DNA of 64,000 nucleotides from Cladopsammia gracilis (Eukaryota; Cnidaria; Anthozoa; Scleractinia; Dendrophylliidae): NCBI GenBank assembly GCA_022457155.1, contig JAJGOT010000273.1, positions 312,501 to 376,500 of the forward strand, read 5' to 3'. Shown piece by piece: positions 35,301 to 44,598 of this stretch (position 1 is its first letter; each line of letters starts with the position of its first letter). The notes under the pieces were generated by a model. It saw only the letters and a program-made list of their open reading frames with translations, ran no database searches and was not told where the DNA came from. The position numbers and the translations under genes were made by a program.

Positions 35301-37278
35301 TGAAAAATATTCGCGAAATAAGTAAGTCTTAATAGCAGTCTTAAAGTTTGCAAGATCATCATGATATCGGACAGGGTAATAAGGTCCATACACTAGTGTA
35401 GGTGCGGCAAATGAAAACGATATAACCCTTCAACTTGGCTAGTGGTACTAAGTAATCATGTAGAAAATGTGACCCCAGCCTTGTCACTTTGAAAATGCAA
35501 CTTATCAGAGTCAATCCAGTCTTGAAAATGCGACCCCATCCGGCGGCACATTTTCTGCCTAACTCATAAAACGTTTTTGTACTAGCAATGTTTTGCTGCT
35601 CTGGCGTGCGTTTCTCATAGTTCCGAAGATATTTTGGGCCCAAATTCAGTTTTAGCCCGCAAACCAGCCTAACCGTGTGCAGCAAACGTAAGATTCTATT
35701 GGTTGGCTTTTAAATTAAGCATGCAACAAAACTTGGATCTTTGTTGGTAAACATTTTACTTATATGGCATATCGGGCCCGAACATTTTACGTGAGCGTTG
35801 ATAAACACACACCTGATCTTAAAAGTGGAACACTTGAATCTCTACGGGATACATTTTTAGAGTCGCTCCGAGCGTAGTATGAATAGAGAACCGCAACGGC
35901 ACGCAATACTACTCCTTCGATGAATTTACCGAGGAACGAATTTACCCGGTCAATATAACGTTTTTATAATTATATAAAGCTGTATCTGCATTTTCATTTG
36001 CAGCAAAAAGGTTGTCGTCTGAAGGCCAATGAAAATTGCTGTAATCAAGAAATATTTCCCACCCCGGATTTCCCATCAAACGAACAACAGGTACTCCAAG
36101 CTAAAATTAGCAGGTCTAAACCACCTCTTCAGCTGGACACAATCGAATCAAATGGTTGAAACTGTCATTTAGGACAATACAGTAACCTTCCTTTGAAAAG
36201 ATCACAATTTACAATAGGGTTTCGAACATAACAACTTTTGCATTTCTTACCCACAGGTTTGTTCTCAATTGATTTGAGTTTCCTGTTATTCCATGTATTT
36301 AAAACACGAAAATCAGCAAATAAATTGCTTGTTTGTTTACAATTAAGATGAAGATAAGCTTACATCTGGGATGAGGTTTTCTCAAGACTATTTCTATTCT
36401 TCTTACCAAACGAAAAAGTAGGAAATATTTTTATCATTGGTAATTGGATGGTTCTTGGAGAAAAAGCACTTTTTCTAAAGTAATTTAGAGCTTTATATGT
36501 TATAACACCAGAATTCGGATTGAACCGTACTCACCTCAATTATGTGTCTGGTGTTGTTTATGGGATCGTCGCTAATATGAACGGAAAACAAGGGCCCGCC
36601 AGCGGACGTATAGCTCTTATGAATTTTCAACAATGTTTTCTCGAGGTCCCAATTTTTCTCATCCCAACCTGACGTGCTATTTATGCTCCAGGAACCGATG
36701 TTATCAATCAGATCCCGAAGTGGTTTATCCTCTAATTTGTCAATAGTGTTCAGATCCATGCACGACTCGTAGAATTTTTTTGGCAGATGGAAGAGCTTCT
36801 TGCTAGAAGCTGTGATTGCCTTTTCCAATATGTGCCTTAGATTCCGCTCCACATGCCCGTTGAGCTTGGCAAACGTAGAATATGTGGAAGAACTCTTAGG
36901 AATGGGATTGGCTTTGATCCAGCCCCCACAGACGTAAGAGAAGAAGTCTTCACATGGATCTTTTGAGTGATCCATGGAGGCGTTTATGTATTTTCCCACC
37001 CTTTTGCAATCGCTACTTCGGCAAATCTTTACGGGGTCATCCTTGTGGTGAGTGTGAACATCACGCGCTGAGCGAATAGCACCCCCCGTACTAACGAGTT
37101 CATCGAAATACGTCTTGCGCTCGTCGCTGGTCGCAACATGAACGACAGCCACCACTAAAATGACTGTTAAAACACCAAGAATGCCCATAAACCGCGCTCC
37201 ACAACCCCATGATGATCCTTGGGCGTTCATTTGGGATCCTTCGTCGTTCCGTTTTTTTCTTGATCCATCGCGCCCCAT
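19408..37278 (-). CDS. M13 zinc metallopeptidase (neprilysin / endothelin-converting-enzyme-like), 17 coding exons
   Basis: Membrane-anchored ectopeptidase that cuts small peptides outside the cell. Exons: 37278-36535, 33995-33942, 32575-32462, 31860-31780, 31702-31575, 29986-29764, 29151-29053, 28600-28514, 27489-27386, 26851-26793, 25547-25493, 25228-25161, 24449-24319, 23549-23484, 21982-21884, 20535-20459, 19528-19408. All junctions are GT-AG and keep frame, giving 769 residues, normal for the family. Features: short basic cytoplasmic tail, type II membrane anchor at 30-49, the [14 protein letters not shown] hallmark in exon 1, N-A-M-Y at 554-557 in the substrate-binding segment, ILQPPFF, zinc motif HELTH at 596-600, and third zinc ligand E658 in GENIAD. 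The usual C-terminal CxVW (759-762) is followed by seven extra residues including a cysteine. Donors after exons 7 (GTGCCA) and 12 (GTGCTT) are weak. NEP versus ECE subtype cannot be settled by eye. Confidence 0.93.
19629..19701. repeat. (GAGT)n then (GAAT)n microsatellite
   Basis: About thirteen GAGT units pass directly into GAAT units, in the last M13 intron. Confidence 0.95.
20842..21650. mobile_element. composite element with TTAAAGGGGCTAT ends
   Basis: Left end TTAAAGGGGCTATG, right end the inverse (ATATAGCTCCTTTAA). Inside are an inverted pair GTAGGAAAAAAGATGGCGAC (20948-20967 and 21161-21180) and a segment at 21222-21470 homologous to the 52.5-53.1 kb G-run element. A relative with the same ends lies at 23800-24252. 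It sits in an M13 intron. Confidence 0.65.
21222..21470 (-). repeat. uninterrupted relative of the 52.5-kb element
   Basis: Shares TTAAAATGACGG.GTGCTCGTCG, GATTTCAGCACCCTAAGCGG and neighbouring text with 52520-53130. It lacks the insertion present at 52625-52947, giving the empty-site sequence for that insertion. Confidence 0.75.
22905..23146. mobile_element. MITE with GGGCTGTTC / GAACAACCGGGCCC ends
   Basis: Left text CCGGGCTGTTCAAAGCACGG and right text CGGCTTTCGAACAACCGGGC are inverted matches, followed inward by CTAACCCAGGGTTAGC and its counterpart. About 240 bp, non-coding, inside an M13 intron. Confidence 0.7.
23220..23330 (-). repeat. SINE-like dispersed repeat, fragment
   Basis: Reverse-orientation copy of a repeat with the words GGATGGGATGC.AGTCCATC, AGGAATATTGCTAC and GCAACTAGGA. 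Other copies: 26921-27175, 27650-27720, 30120-30515, 47575-48560. The longest copies end with a GAACCACTGACC block reminiscent of a tRNA-derived tail. Confidence 0.7.
23800..24252. mobile_element. MITE with TTAAAGGGGCTATGTCGC ends
   Basis: Perfect 18-bp inverted ends bound 453 bp of non-coding sequence between two M13 exons. Same end family as 20842-21650. Confidence 0.75.
24560..24632. repeat. (CTA)n microsatellite
   Basis: About 24 perfect CTA units in an M13 intron. Poly-Leu and poly-Val frames across it are artefacts. Confidence 0.97.
24816..24967. repeat. (TAC)n microsatellite with switches to its own complement
   Basis: TAC units interrupted by CTAGTAGTAGTA blocks, so the strand polarity of the trinucleotide flips several times and creates local palindromes. 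It follows the CTA array after about 180 bp. Confidence 0.95.
25592..26047 (+). repeat. dispersed duplication, copy 1
   Basis: About 455 bp nearly identical, same orientation, to 42003-42460 (shared words: AGTAATGATCCGCATAA, CATTGGCCTAGACT, TTGACGCAAATGGATTTTC, GATATTCTATGTGGGAAAG). No coding potential kept in both copies. Confidence 0.85.
26347..26554. mobile_element. MITE with GGCCGTTTTTATACTAGAG ends, ATT flanks
   Basis: Near-perfect inverted ends GGCCGTTTTTATACTAG, with further internal GACGCATT / AATGCGTC symmetry. Flanked by ATT at 26344-26346 and 26555-26557, a 3-bp duplication. 208 bp, non-coding. Confidence 0.8.
26921..27175 (+). repeat. SINE-like dispersed repeat
   Basis: Contains CCATCGCAAGGTTACCCCCG, GTCGCCGGCACCCATTCAT and GAGAGACAATG words of the family also seen at 30120, 47575 and 48395. 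In an M13 intron. Confidence 0.7.
28337..28448. mobile_element. 112-bp MITE with CCGTAGAATCCCGGTTATAA ends, TA flanks
   Basis: Inverted ends CGTAGAATCCCGGTTAT and ATAACCGGGATTCTACG, with TA on both sides. Centre is a C run and a (TA) stretch. Tc1/mariner-type target. Confidence 0.8.
30120..30515 (+). repeat. SINE-like dispersed repeat, interrupted
   Basis: Reads GCAACTAGGAGTATTGCTA, then ATGTCGCCAGTACCCATTTA, is broken at 30240-30381, and resumes with TGGAGAGAGACAATGTGGAG. In an M13 intron. Confidence 0.75.
30240..30381. mobile_element. palindromic MITE inserted in the SINE-like repeat
   Basis: Inverted halves built on GGATAGCGCTATCCAC and GATAAATCACTATCCAG. CCTGG occurs on both sides (30235-30239 and 30382-30386). 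The host repeat continues across it without loss. Confidence 0.75.
30639..30986. mobile_element. MITE with TGTTGCAGGTAAAATCCG ends
   Basis: Inverted ends TGTTGCAGGTAAAATCCGTT and its inverse, with inner inverted blocks GTACCCAGTATTCAAT / ATTGAATACTGGGTAC. The centre repeats GTTAGCTTTGTG and its inverse. Non-coding, in an M13 intron. Confidence 0.8.
31139..31422 (-). mobile_element. MITE family A, copy 3 (284 bp)
   Basis: Same length as copy 1, opposite orientation, uninterrupted. It lies immediately beside an M13 exon (31575-31702), so its CCAAT-rich sequence is within transcribed M13 pre-mRNA. Confidence 0.85.
33996..36534 (-). other. first M13 coding intron (2.5 kb)
   Basis: Donor GTGAGT after residue 248 and acceptor CACCAG. 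Contains a direct duplication (34234-34438 and 34752-34956). The remaining 35.0-36.5 kb shows no recognised element. Confidence 0.7.
34234..34956 (+). repeat. direct repeat of about 205 bp, 518 bp apart
   Basis: 34234-34438 and 34752-34956 share GTGAACGGGTCATTGTGCA, GCGCTGGCTTTCTATGCTGG, ACGATCCTACTTTATCGG and more with few differences. Both copies keep one plus-strand frame open, encoding near-identical peptides around the word [16 protein letters not shown], perhaps a remnant of a retroelement or duplicated exon; family not recognised. Confidence 0.8.
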
Positions 37279-38943
37279 ATTTGTTATTTGTTCTGGGGCT
37301 TGGTGGCGATATTTCTATTATTTCCCTATCGCCGCAAAATGACCTTCCCAAGTCGCCGTATCTACTCGACAGGCAATAAATTATGTACCGGCCGCCTCAG
37401 CAGTGAATAACGTAATCGTATTTTGTAATCCAAGAAATGCGCTTGCTGGACATGGGCACAAAGCAAGGCCTACGGCAGTGAAAATAAGAGTAATATAAAA
37501 TATGACTCTTGTCTTTGGTAGCAAATGACACGAAAAAATGTCATCTATCGATTTACGCTTTATGGTTACCTACCTTTAGAAGAGAATTTTAGGAAAGAAG
37601 TGCGTAGCCGTGAATCGAAAAAGTTCCTCTTGAATAGGACGGTTTGAATATTTTCTCCTTATCATTCTTTTCAATTTCATCCGATGACCTTTTAGTTAGA
37701 TTAAAGGCTGTCAATCAATATAACAAACACGGAAATGTGGAAATATATTTGCTTTATTGAGACAATAGATTAGACGTAAATTCGTTTCACTTACAAGTAA
37801 ATTTGGGATCGCTAGACCAGGTCTGAGCTGGTACCAGTTCTATAAAGGTAAATAAAAAGTTAAATCAATTTATCTTTTTTCTTCGCCTCCAGACTAGAAT
37901 TGGAAACAATTTTTAATACGTCTTGAATTTTTTTAGTTAAAAATAATTATTAGCGACGACACGTGTACACTGATGGCTTTTGTTCGGTCCATTCGTTTAA
38001 AACGTTCAATATATTTCATTCTTTTCAAAGCTGACATGCATGATTGTTCAATTAAGATCGCGACTAAGGATCACTTTAAAAACAACGGACAGAGCCGTTG
38101 AAAGCGACCGGTGGCTCAACAAAGCTCTCCAAACTGCGTCCTGATGAAAGCTCTCCAAATTGAGGTTCTTGGAATACGAAAGCAGACTTACTAAAGTTAA
38201 TGTTCAAAGTTTCAACATGTTTCGGGAATGGCAAAAGAAACACATTACATTTTGCGTGGTGCGTCTTTTAAGTGGTTTGTACAGTTAATTGATTGTAAAT
38301 ATGGAAAGACATTTCGTGAAAGAAGACATAGAGTTTAAAAATTCCTAAAGAAGTCAGTGTTCTCCCACTGGTATTCAGTCATGCGAGTTGGTTTAGCAGT
38401 CCGCCGTTGGCTATTGTTAAAATGGTCGTTACCTACATGTATATTCACACTGATACTCGAGTTCTTTTTGCTCCGGGCATAAACCTTATATTTATGTATG
38501 AACAGATGCGGATCGAAAGCCGAGTCGTTCAGGCTACGCCAACGAATTCGTTCCCGGGCTGAATACAAAGAACACTTTGTAACTCGTCGATCGTTTTGTT
38601 TCCCTGTCCACGCTACGCTTCGAGAGACACGAGAATACATAAACAAAGAGACGCTTTATTCATGTCCATGCAAGTGGAAATACAACCCTCTTCAACTGAT
38701 TTACCGTATAAGTTTCTTCATCATTTGTTTCCTTGTAATATAAAAACGGTTCCGGTAGATAACTCGCGCCAAAATAACCATCTGATTTTTTAGCAAACAG
38801 AACCTTTTCTGGTAAACGTAGTCTCTGAGTAGTTATTGGCGAAATCGGTCATCCGATGTTCCTGGGATATTTGAACAAAACTTTATGGCCCGTGGTCGCA
38901 AGTAGCACAAAATTGCTGGCACCTTTTAAAAGCTCCAATTTCC
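37279..38943. other. upstream of the M13 gene; nothing recognised
   Basis: The M13 promoter and any 5' untranslated exon should lie here, but no TATA box or other motif could be fixed. Short frames only. Confidence 0.4.
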
Positions 38944-39263
38944 CTAACCCTTCAACTCCCACGAGTGCTAAAAATCAAAGGTAAAGAGGTTTCTATTTGA
39001 ATGGTCACACCATAGGATTTGGTCAACAGACTCAAAAGTTAGAACTAATGGTACCATGAAAAAGTACTGCTGACGAGGTTTCATTTGAATGGTCACACCA
39101 TAGGATTTTGTCGACAGACTCAAAAGTTAGAACAAATGGTACCATGCAAAAGTACTGCTGAAGAGGTTTCATTTGAATGGTCACACCATAGGCTTTCATC
39201 AACAGACTCAAAAGTTAGAACAACACTGCATGTCTCTATAATTGACTCTGGGGGTGAAAGAAT
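38944..39263. mobile_element. TTAACCC-type element with three 88-bp units (copy 2)
   Basis: CTAACCCTTCAACTCCCACG at the left, then ATTTGAATGGTCACACC at 38995, 39083 and 39171 (88 apart), ending ATTGACTCTGGGGGTGAAAG. The left inner spacer is shorter than in copies 1 and 3. Confidence 0.75.
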
Positions 39264-42002
39264 AAAGATGAAGCGACTAAAACTCCTTAACCCCCAATAT
39301 CAAACTACTAATTCTCATTTCTTGTTCCCATAGGTTTCTTACAGAAGTAGTGGGGAGAAGTTGTTGAAATATCAAGAGATTCATCTTGGGTGATCATATC
39401 CTTAATTCTCATGACCTCTCTGATTGATTAGCATTGATATTACTAGGAGAAATTTGATGCTGATAATTCATAACAGTTATGACCAATAAATAGGCAGTAT
39501 TTGAGTCACATGTATACCTTTGTAAACCCCAATACAAATCAACTGAGTTGATGAATTATTAAACAGTAGAATTAACTTTTGATACAAACACCTGCTCAGC
39601 TAATTAGTATTCATTAACTTTTTATACAGATCTCTACTCATTGTTTCATTTCACAAGTACCATAAAATATTCGCGTCCGATCTGTATGGGCATTTACAAT
39701 GGCTCGCCATTGTAAACGCGCCCATACAGATCGCCCGCTCATATTTTTCTACTACTTATCCCCATACTTACCACTAGTGATTATAATACGCCTAGGTCGA
39801 GATGGAAAGGCGTAGTTTGGCCATTTGTTTGTGGATTCGCTCCTTCACGAAGGGTGGCGCTCGACACATCAACTTTTGAATCTTCTTTACAGTGGCCAAT
39901 CTTATTAACTCTAAGTTGTTTCACTTTCCCATCAACACTATAGTTTTCTTTTTCTTTTATTACTTTTATTGCAGTTTCTTTCACTTTATCAAGTTTGAGG
40001 TATGTCATCCATGACACCGTTAACGGTTTAACGCTTAGTCTTTCACAAGTAACATTGAATAAAATAAAGGTTATAAAAATATAAGTTATTGCTCCAGTAT
40101 TGTATTGTATTGTATTGTATTGAAGTTCGTTTGATATGTTTCGTTTCGTCATTTTCCTTTTTCGTATGTTGTAAATTGATTTTCAGTTTCACGATATTGA
40201 TAATAGTTTTCCCGCCGTTTTTCACTTTTCACAGCTATAGGGAAGATATCAATGACGTCACCAATTGTTATTAATGTGCCAACCAGAGCCTTATTGGCTG
40301 CCGAAACAAAGGGTTCTTTTGTTCCAGTGGTTGGCACATTTGAATAACAAAAAGAATGTTTGTAAACAGATATCATCCCTATATGTGAAGGCCTCCTATC
40401 ACAACTAGGAAATGAAGAATAAACAGGGAGGGGCCGAGGGAGCCTCAGCCCCGCCACCTTTTTTTATTTTCTTTTGAAAACAACGTCTATCGAATGGTAT
40501 TTTGAGATGGATGACTCTAGTTTAATTAGATCCTATACCACTCCAGATACTTGGATTTCATAAGTAAAAAAAAGTTCGATTTGATTCAAATCCTGTTTGG
40601 CCACGACTACAACTGCATTTTATTAAATATTTCAATATTTCTTGTTCAATATGGTATCCTGGCATTTGCCAAATTTGAGCGCCCAGAATGCACCAGATTG
40701 CATTTCAGAGGACTTAAATTATCAAAATTTAACTCTCTAGAAAAGCCCGCACAACCGCACTAAATGGCCGCTAACACGCCCATGGTCTCTCCTACAAATT
40801 TTTATCCCCCTCTTTCTAAAATTCCTGGATCCGCCCCTGTCACAGTGAATCTTCGATTGTGACACAGTTACACCATTGGCTGTGCTTCGAATACTAAATT
40901 TATGTACGCTTAAAGCCCAGTTTCAAAACGAGTTGTGACAGATTGAAAATCAATTAGTTGCTATCTCTTATGACCTTGAAGTTGCTATGTCAAATGATAT
41001 GACGTAACTTTGTGGTTATTTTTACCTCGTAAAATACGCGAAGCAACCCTTTGACCAAACTCAGTATGGAAAATTAAAACCGATCTGTGGACTTCAAATG
41101 GATTTTTCAAGACTTCGGTAAACACTACAGCGCGATGTATGGCGATATACGGCGCTGCGCGGGAAATGTAAAAGCAAAAATAGCTTATAATTCAAATTAG
41201 ACTTAATTTCCATCAATTTAACATTAATTTGTTATGATAGTGGAGGTTCCCTTTAAAAATTTTCATTTGAGTGGTCGCACAATGGGCTCTTGTCCAGAGA
41301 CTCAAAAGTCAGGTTAAATTCCCATAACATACTGTATGACTAAAGGTTTGACTTACCATATGCATTGAAGTTCTCCGCGGACAGCTGACGGGAAAGTTTC
41401 CTTTACAGTTGAACCTCAAGAGACACCAAATGAACGAAGTAGAGCACAGGGAGCCCAGACTCACAACGAGAGTCCTCCAGGACAAAATTATAATGATTTG
41501 TATCGGATTTAATCGCGAGTTTGATAAAATATTAAAACTATAAATAAACAGCCCTTAAAATGTTCATACATTATTAAATAATGTCTATCTGTTGTTTCTT
41601 GGCAGCTTTTAAACGGCATTGTAGCCAAGTTTTGGTTTTTCTGTTTAGGTGAAGTCAAACCAGTGAGTGAGTGAGTCCGTAAAAAAGCGCCATAATAATC
41701 TGGGACGGGGACAAATCGTAAACAATATGATAATGTAGCGTAAGATACATACAGCTTTTATGGGCGGGGTAAAAAATGGGACAATTGTTTTATTTTGGTC
41801 TCTTATAAGTTATAACAAATTTGAATTCGATCCGATGTGACAATAAATGATTTTAAAAACTGAAAATTGTATTTTACGCTCTGTCATCACTGTAGTGTCC
41901 ATAACAAAGACTGGTAAGGTTTATATGAATTTATTTTCTGCAGCCGAAATTTGACGTTTGTTGTTCGTATTATAGAGGGTCGGTATTATTGAGGTTATTT
42001 TA
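39264..42002. other. intergenic, repeat fragments only
   Basis: Holds a TATTG microsatellite (about 40098-40122) and a single 88-bp satellite fragment at about 41255-41320. A 123-codon minus-strand frame (40152-39781) has no recognised domain. Confidence 0.5.
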
Positions 42003-42460
42003 AGTAATGATCCGCATAAAAAGGATAGCGCTGAACGGCTATGCACGATGGAATGCCAACTTTTTTCATTGTTACAACTAGTGATCTCATTGGCCTAGAC
42101 TAAAAAACTGCTAAAACGTTAGGTTCAAGGTGCATTTTCAGTCTAATTTTTTTAAGGTTTCAAGTAATTTGAGACCCCAATCGCACAACATGGAATTTTT
42201 AAACGATGTTGTATTTGGGGAACTTCATCAAAGAAACAAAGTTATTAGCTATTGTCTTCTGCTATTCTGATTGGTTAACCACGAACATTTCCCAAAATTT
42301 ATTTGACGCAAATGGATTTTCTTTATTTTTATAATGAAATATAATTATGAACCATCAGCTCCTCCTCTATTCTTGAAACCAAAGATATTCTATGTGGGAA
42401 AGAGCCAAAGCCGCAAAACAACGAAGTTTACCATAGTTCTCACGTGGAGCATTACTTAAT
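42003..42460 (+). repeat. dispersed duplication, copy 2
   Basis: Partner of 25592-26047, same strand, with small indels. This copy lies between genes while the other is in an M13 intron. Confidence 0.85.
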
Positions 42461-43927
42461 GAAAATATATGGAGATTTTCGGCACCAAATGAAGTGTCTA
42501 TAATAGAGAGGTATCCGTAAGGGGAGGTTCGACCGTATTTGTCAGTTGATAGTTTTAAAACTATGTTTAATTACCGTATCCAGTCTGTCCCAGTTGTGTG
42601 GCTTTATGTACCACTCAGACACCTCAGGCAAGAAAATATTGAGCGATGTTGTAACGTAAAGACATCTAAGTCCTCGAGTATACTTGTACATCCGTTATGT
42701 TAAACCATTCGATCGGTGCTCGGAGGATCGTGTGTTCCTGAGTCGACTCTCGCTGAGTATTTATACCATAGTTACACTAACTTCATTAGACGGGTACAAT
42801 TGAGTGGGGTTATACGTTTCCTGGTTCTACGGGTTTCCTGTTCTTAAACAAGGTTAATCAGGGTTAAACCCAATGTGCCTAAAAGCCCGGTAAACCTGGG
42901 TATTTACGGTAAACCCAGTAATTCTATTTTTACAGGGAATCAGAATAACCAGGCTTAAACCAGGATCTACATTGTTTGGGTCAACGCGAATAACCATGGT
43001 AACTCTGCATGGTTCAAATTGATAGCCTATGCTCGCTACAAATCGAGCTCTAACATGAACGATTAAATTGACGTGTAAACTATTGTCATTTCTCCAGTCA
43101 CGGTGTAGGAAGAAATATATTTGGACGAGCTGAAGCAGGTGGGGTAAGCTTTCAAAAACCAACTTAGTTTTTCTTCACCACAAATAGAGTTAGTTTTTAA
43201 TTTTTGTAGTTTTAAATTTTTATAGCTTATGAAAGTTTGAAAGCTTTCATTATATCTTGACTGATTCATCTGCTACTCATTTTATTATTACAGAAGAAGG
43301 ATTTCATGCAGGAGAAGTATTTAATATATATTTATTTTATTTTATTTTCAAACCCTCGAGCACAAAATACGGTTACTTAACAGGTTGTACCTTTGGTCAT
43401 TTGTCAGAATCAAAATAACATAAAATTTATTTGGACGTAGATTGACAATTATGACTTAAAAAATTATCTACATGCAGGAACTCCTCGTCAGGCACGCTGG
43501 TTTGAATTATTTGGCTGCACAGGTGAGTTGGTTAATATGAGTCACACATCCAAAGTAGACGCCAAGTACTACATAGCAGATTGTTGTTTGTAACGTTGTC
43601 CTTGTTTCATGCCATTTATTTGCTGTGGAAGAAGCAGAGTGATGTTCAATTCAGTTAAACCTTTCCGCTAATTGAGTGGAAATTTTTGTTCATGGTTCCT
43701 ATATAGTGAAAGACGCATTACGCGCAGTTTGACATGACACTAAATTTAGTTTCTTTATCAACTTGAACGTTTCGCACTACAAATTCAAAAATGTTTCATT
43801 AAAACAAAAAACAGCACCACACGAACGTTCTGCATAGTAACTTTGATTTACAGATGGTGACACTCACTCGAACTTCATCAATAGTTAGAACCACCTTCAG
43901 CTAAACACACCCTGTATAAATATCATG

Positions 43928-43972
<45 letters not shown>

Positions 43973-44022
43973 GTTATTATAACACACTAACGAGTATCAG
44001 AAGTAAATACTTCATAACAATC
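42461..44022. other. intergenic, little recognised
   Basis: 42850-43000 repeats AACC(T/A)GGxTTA-like words, and an ATT microsatellite lies at about 43926-43972. No gene seen. Confidence 0.5.
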
Positions 44023-44028
44023 TTTATT
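44023..44028 (-). terminator. polyadenylation signal of the small secreted-protein gene
   Basis: AATAAA on the minus strand, 197 nt past the stop codon at 44225. Confidence 0.4.
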
Positions 44029-44224
44029 TGAATGGTGACTTTTAAGTTTTTTATGCTTATAATAAACAAAGTCTCATTCACTTTACATAACGGTGTTTCT
44101 ATTCGAATGACGAAGTTTTGCTTTGGTGTACAAACGAGAGAGAAGTGTTCAATTTTATTGTTTCAAGCGATGTTTCATACAATGGCGCTTTGTGTCCGTT
44201 ACTTGAAGTGTTTACGTGAAATGC

Positions 44225-44567
44225 TTACTTTGGGTTGAGACATGCAAATACCACAACGGCTCCATTTTTCATACTATAATCGGGCCCTGTAGCAAAAAGC
44301 CCAAAGGAAGGTTCTTCGTTCACTCCCGTAATAAAACCTCTTTTCAAGGCCATGGGAATGGCGGCCTTTTTCATGGCATCTGGAATGAGGTCCTTCCTGT
44401 ACTGAGCCTTGTAGCCATTGGTGCAGTGTAGAGTTTGGGACATTTCTTCATTTGCTGGTGAGAAGAAATGTTACAGTCAATTGTCAATTGTAAGACAAAT
44501 TAAATCTGATGAAAAAATGTGGTATTTCTATTAATTTTATCAGCAATAGAATAGTTTTAGGATTTCT

Positions 44568-44598
<31 letters not shown>

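Noticed and set aside
38205..38230. Minus-strand CCCGAAACATGTT as part of a hammerhead
   Set aside because: Only the 3' box is present; no CTGANGA upstream and no hairpin.
39781..40152. 123-codon minus-strand frame
   Set aside because: Starts in a TATTG microsatellite; no recognised domain and no supporting splice pattern.
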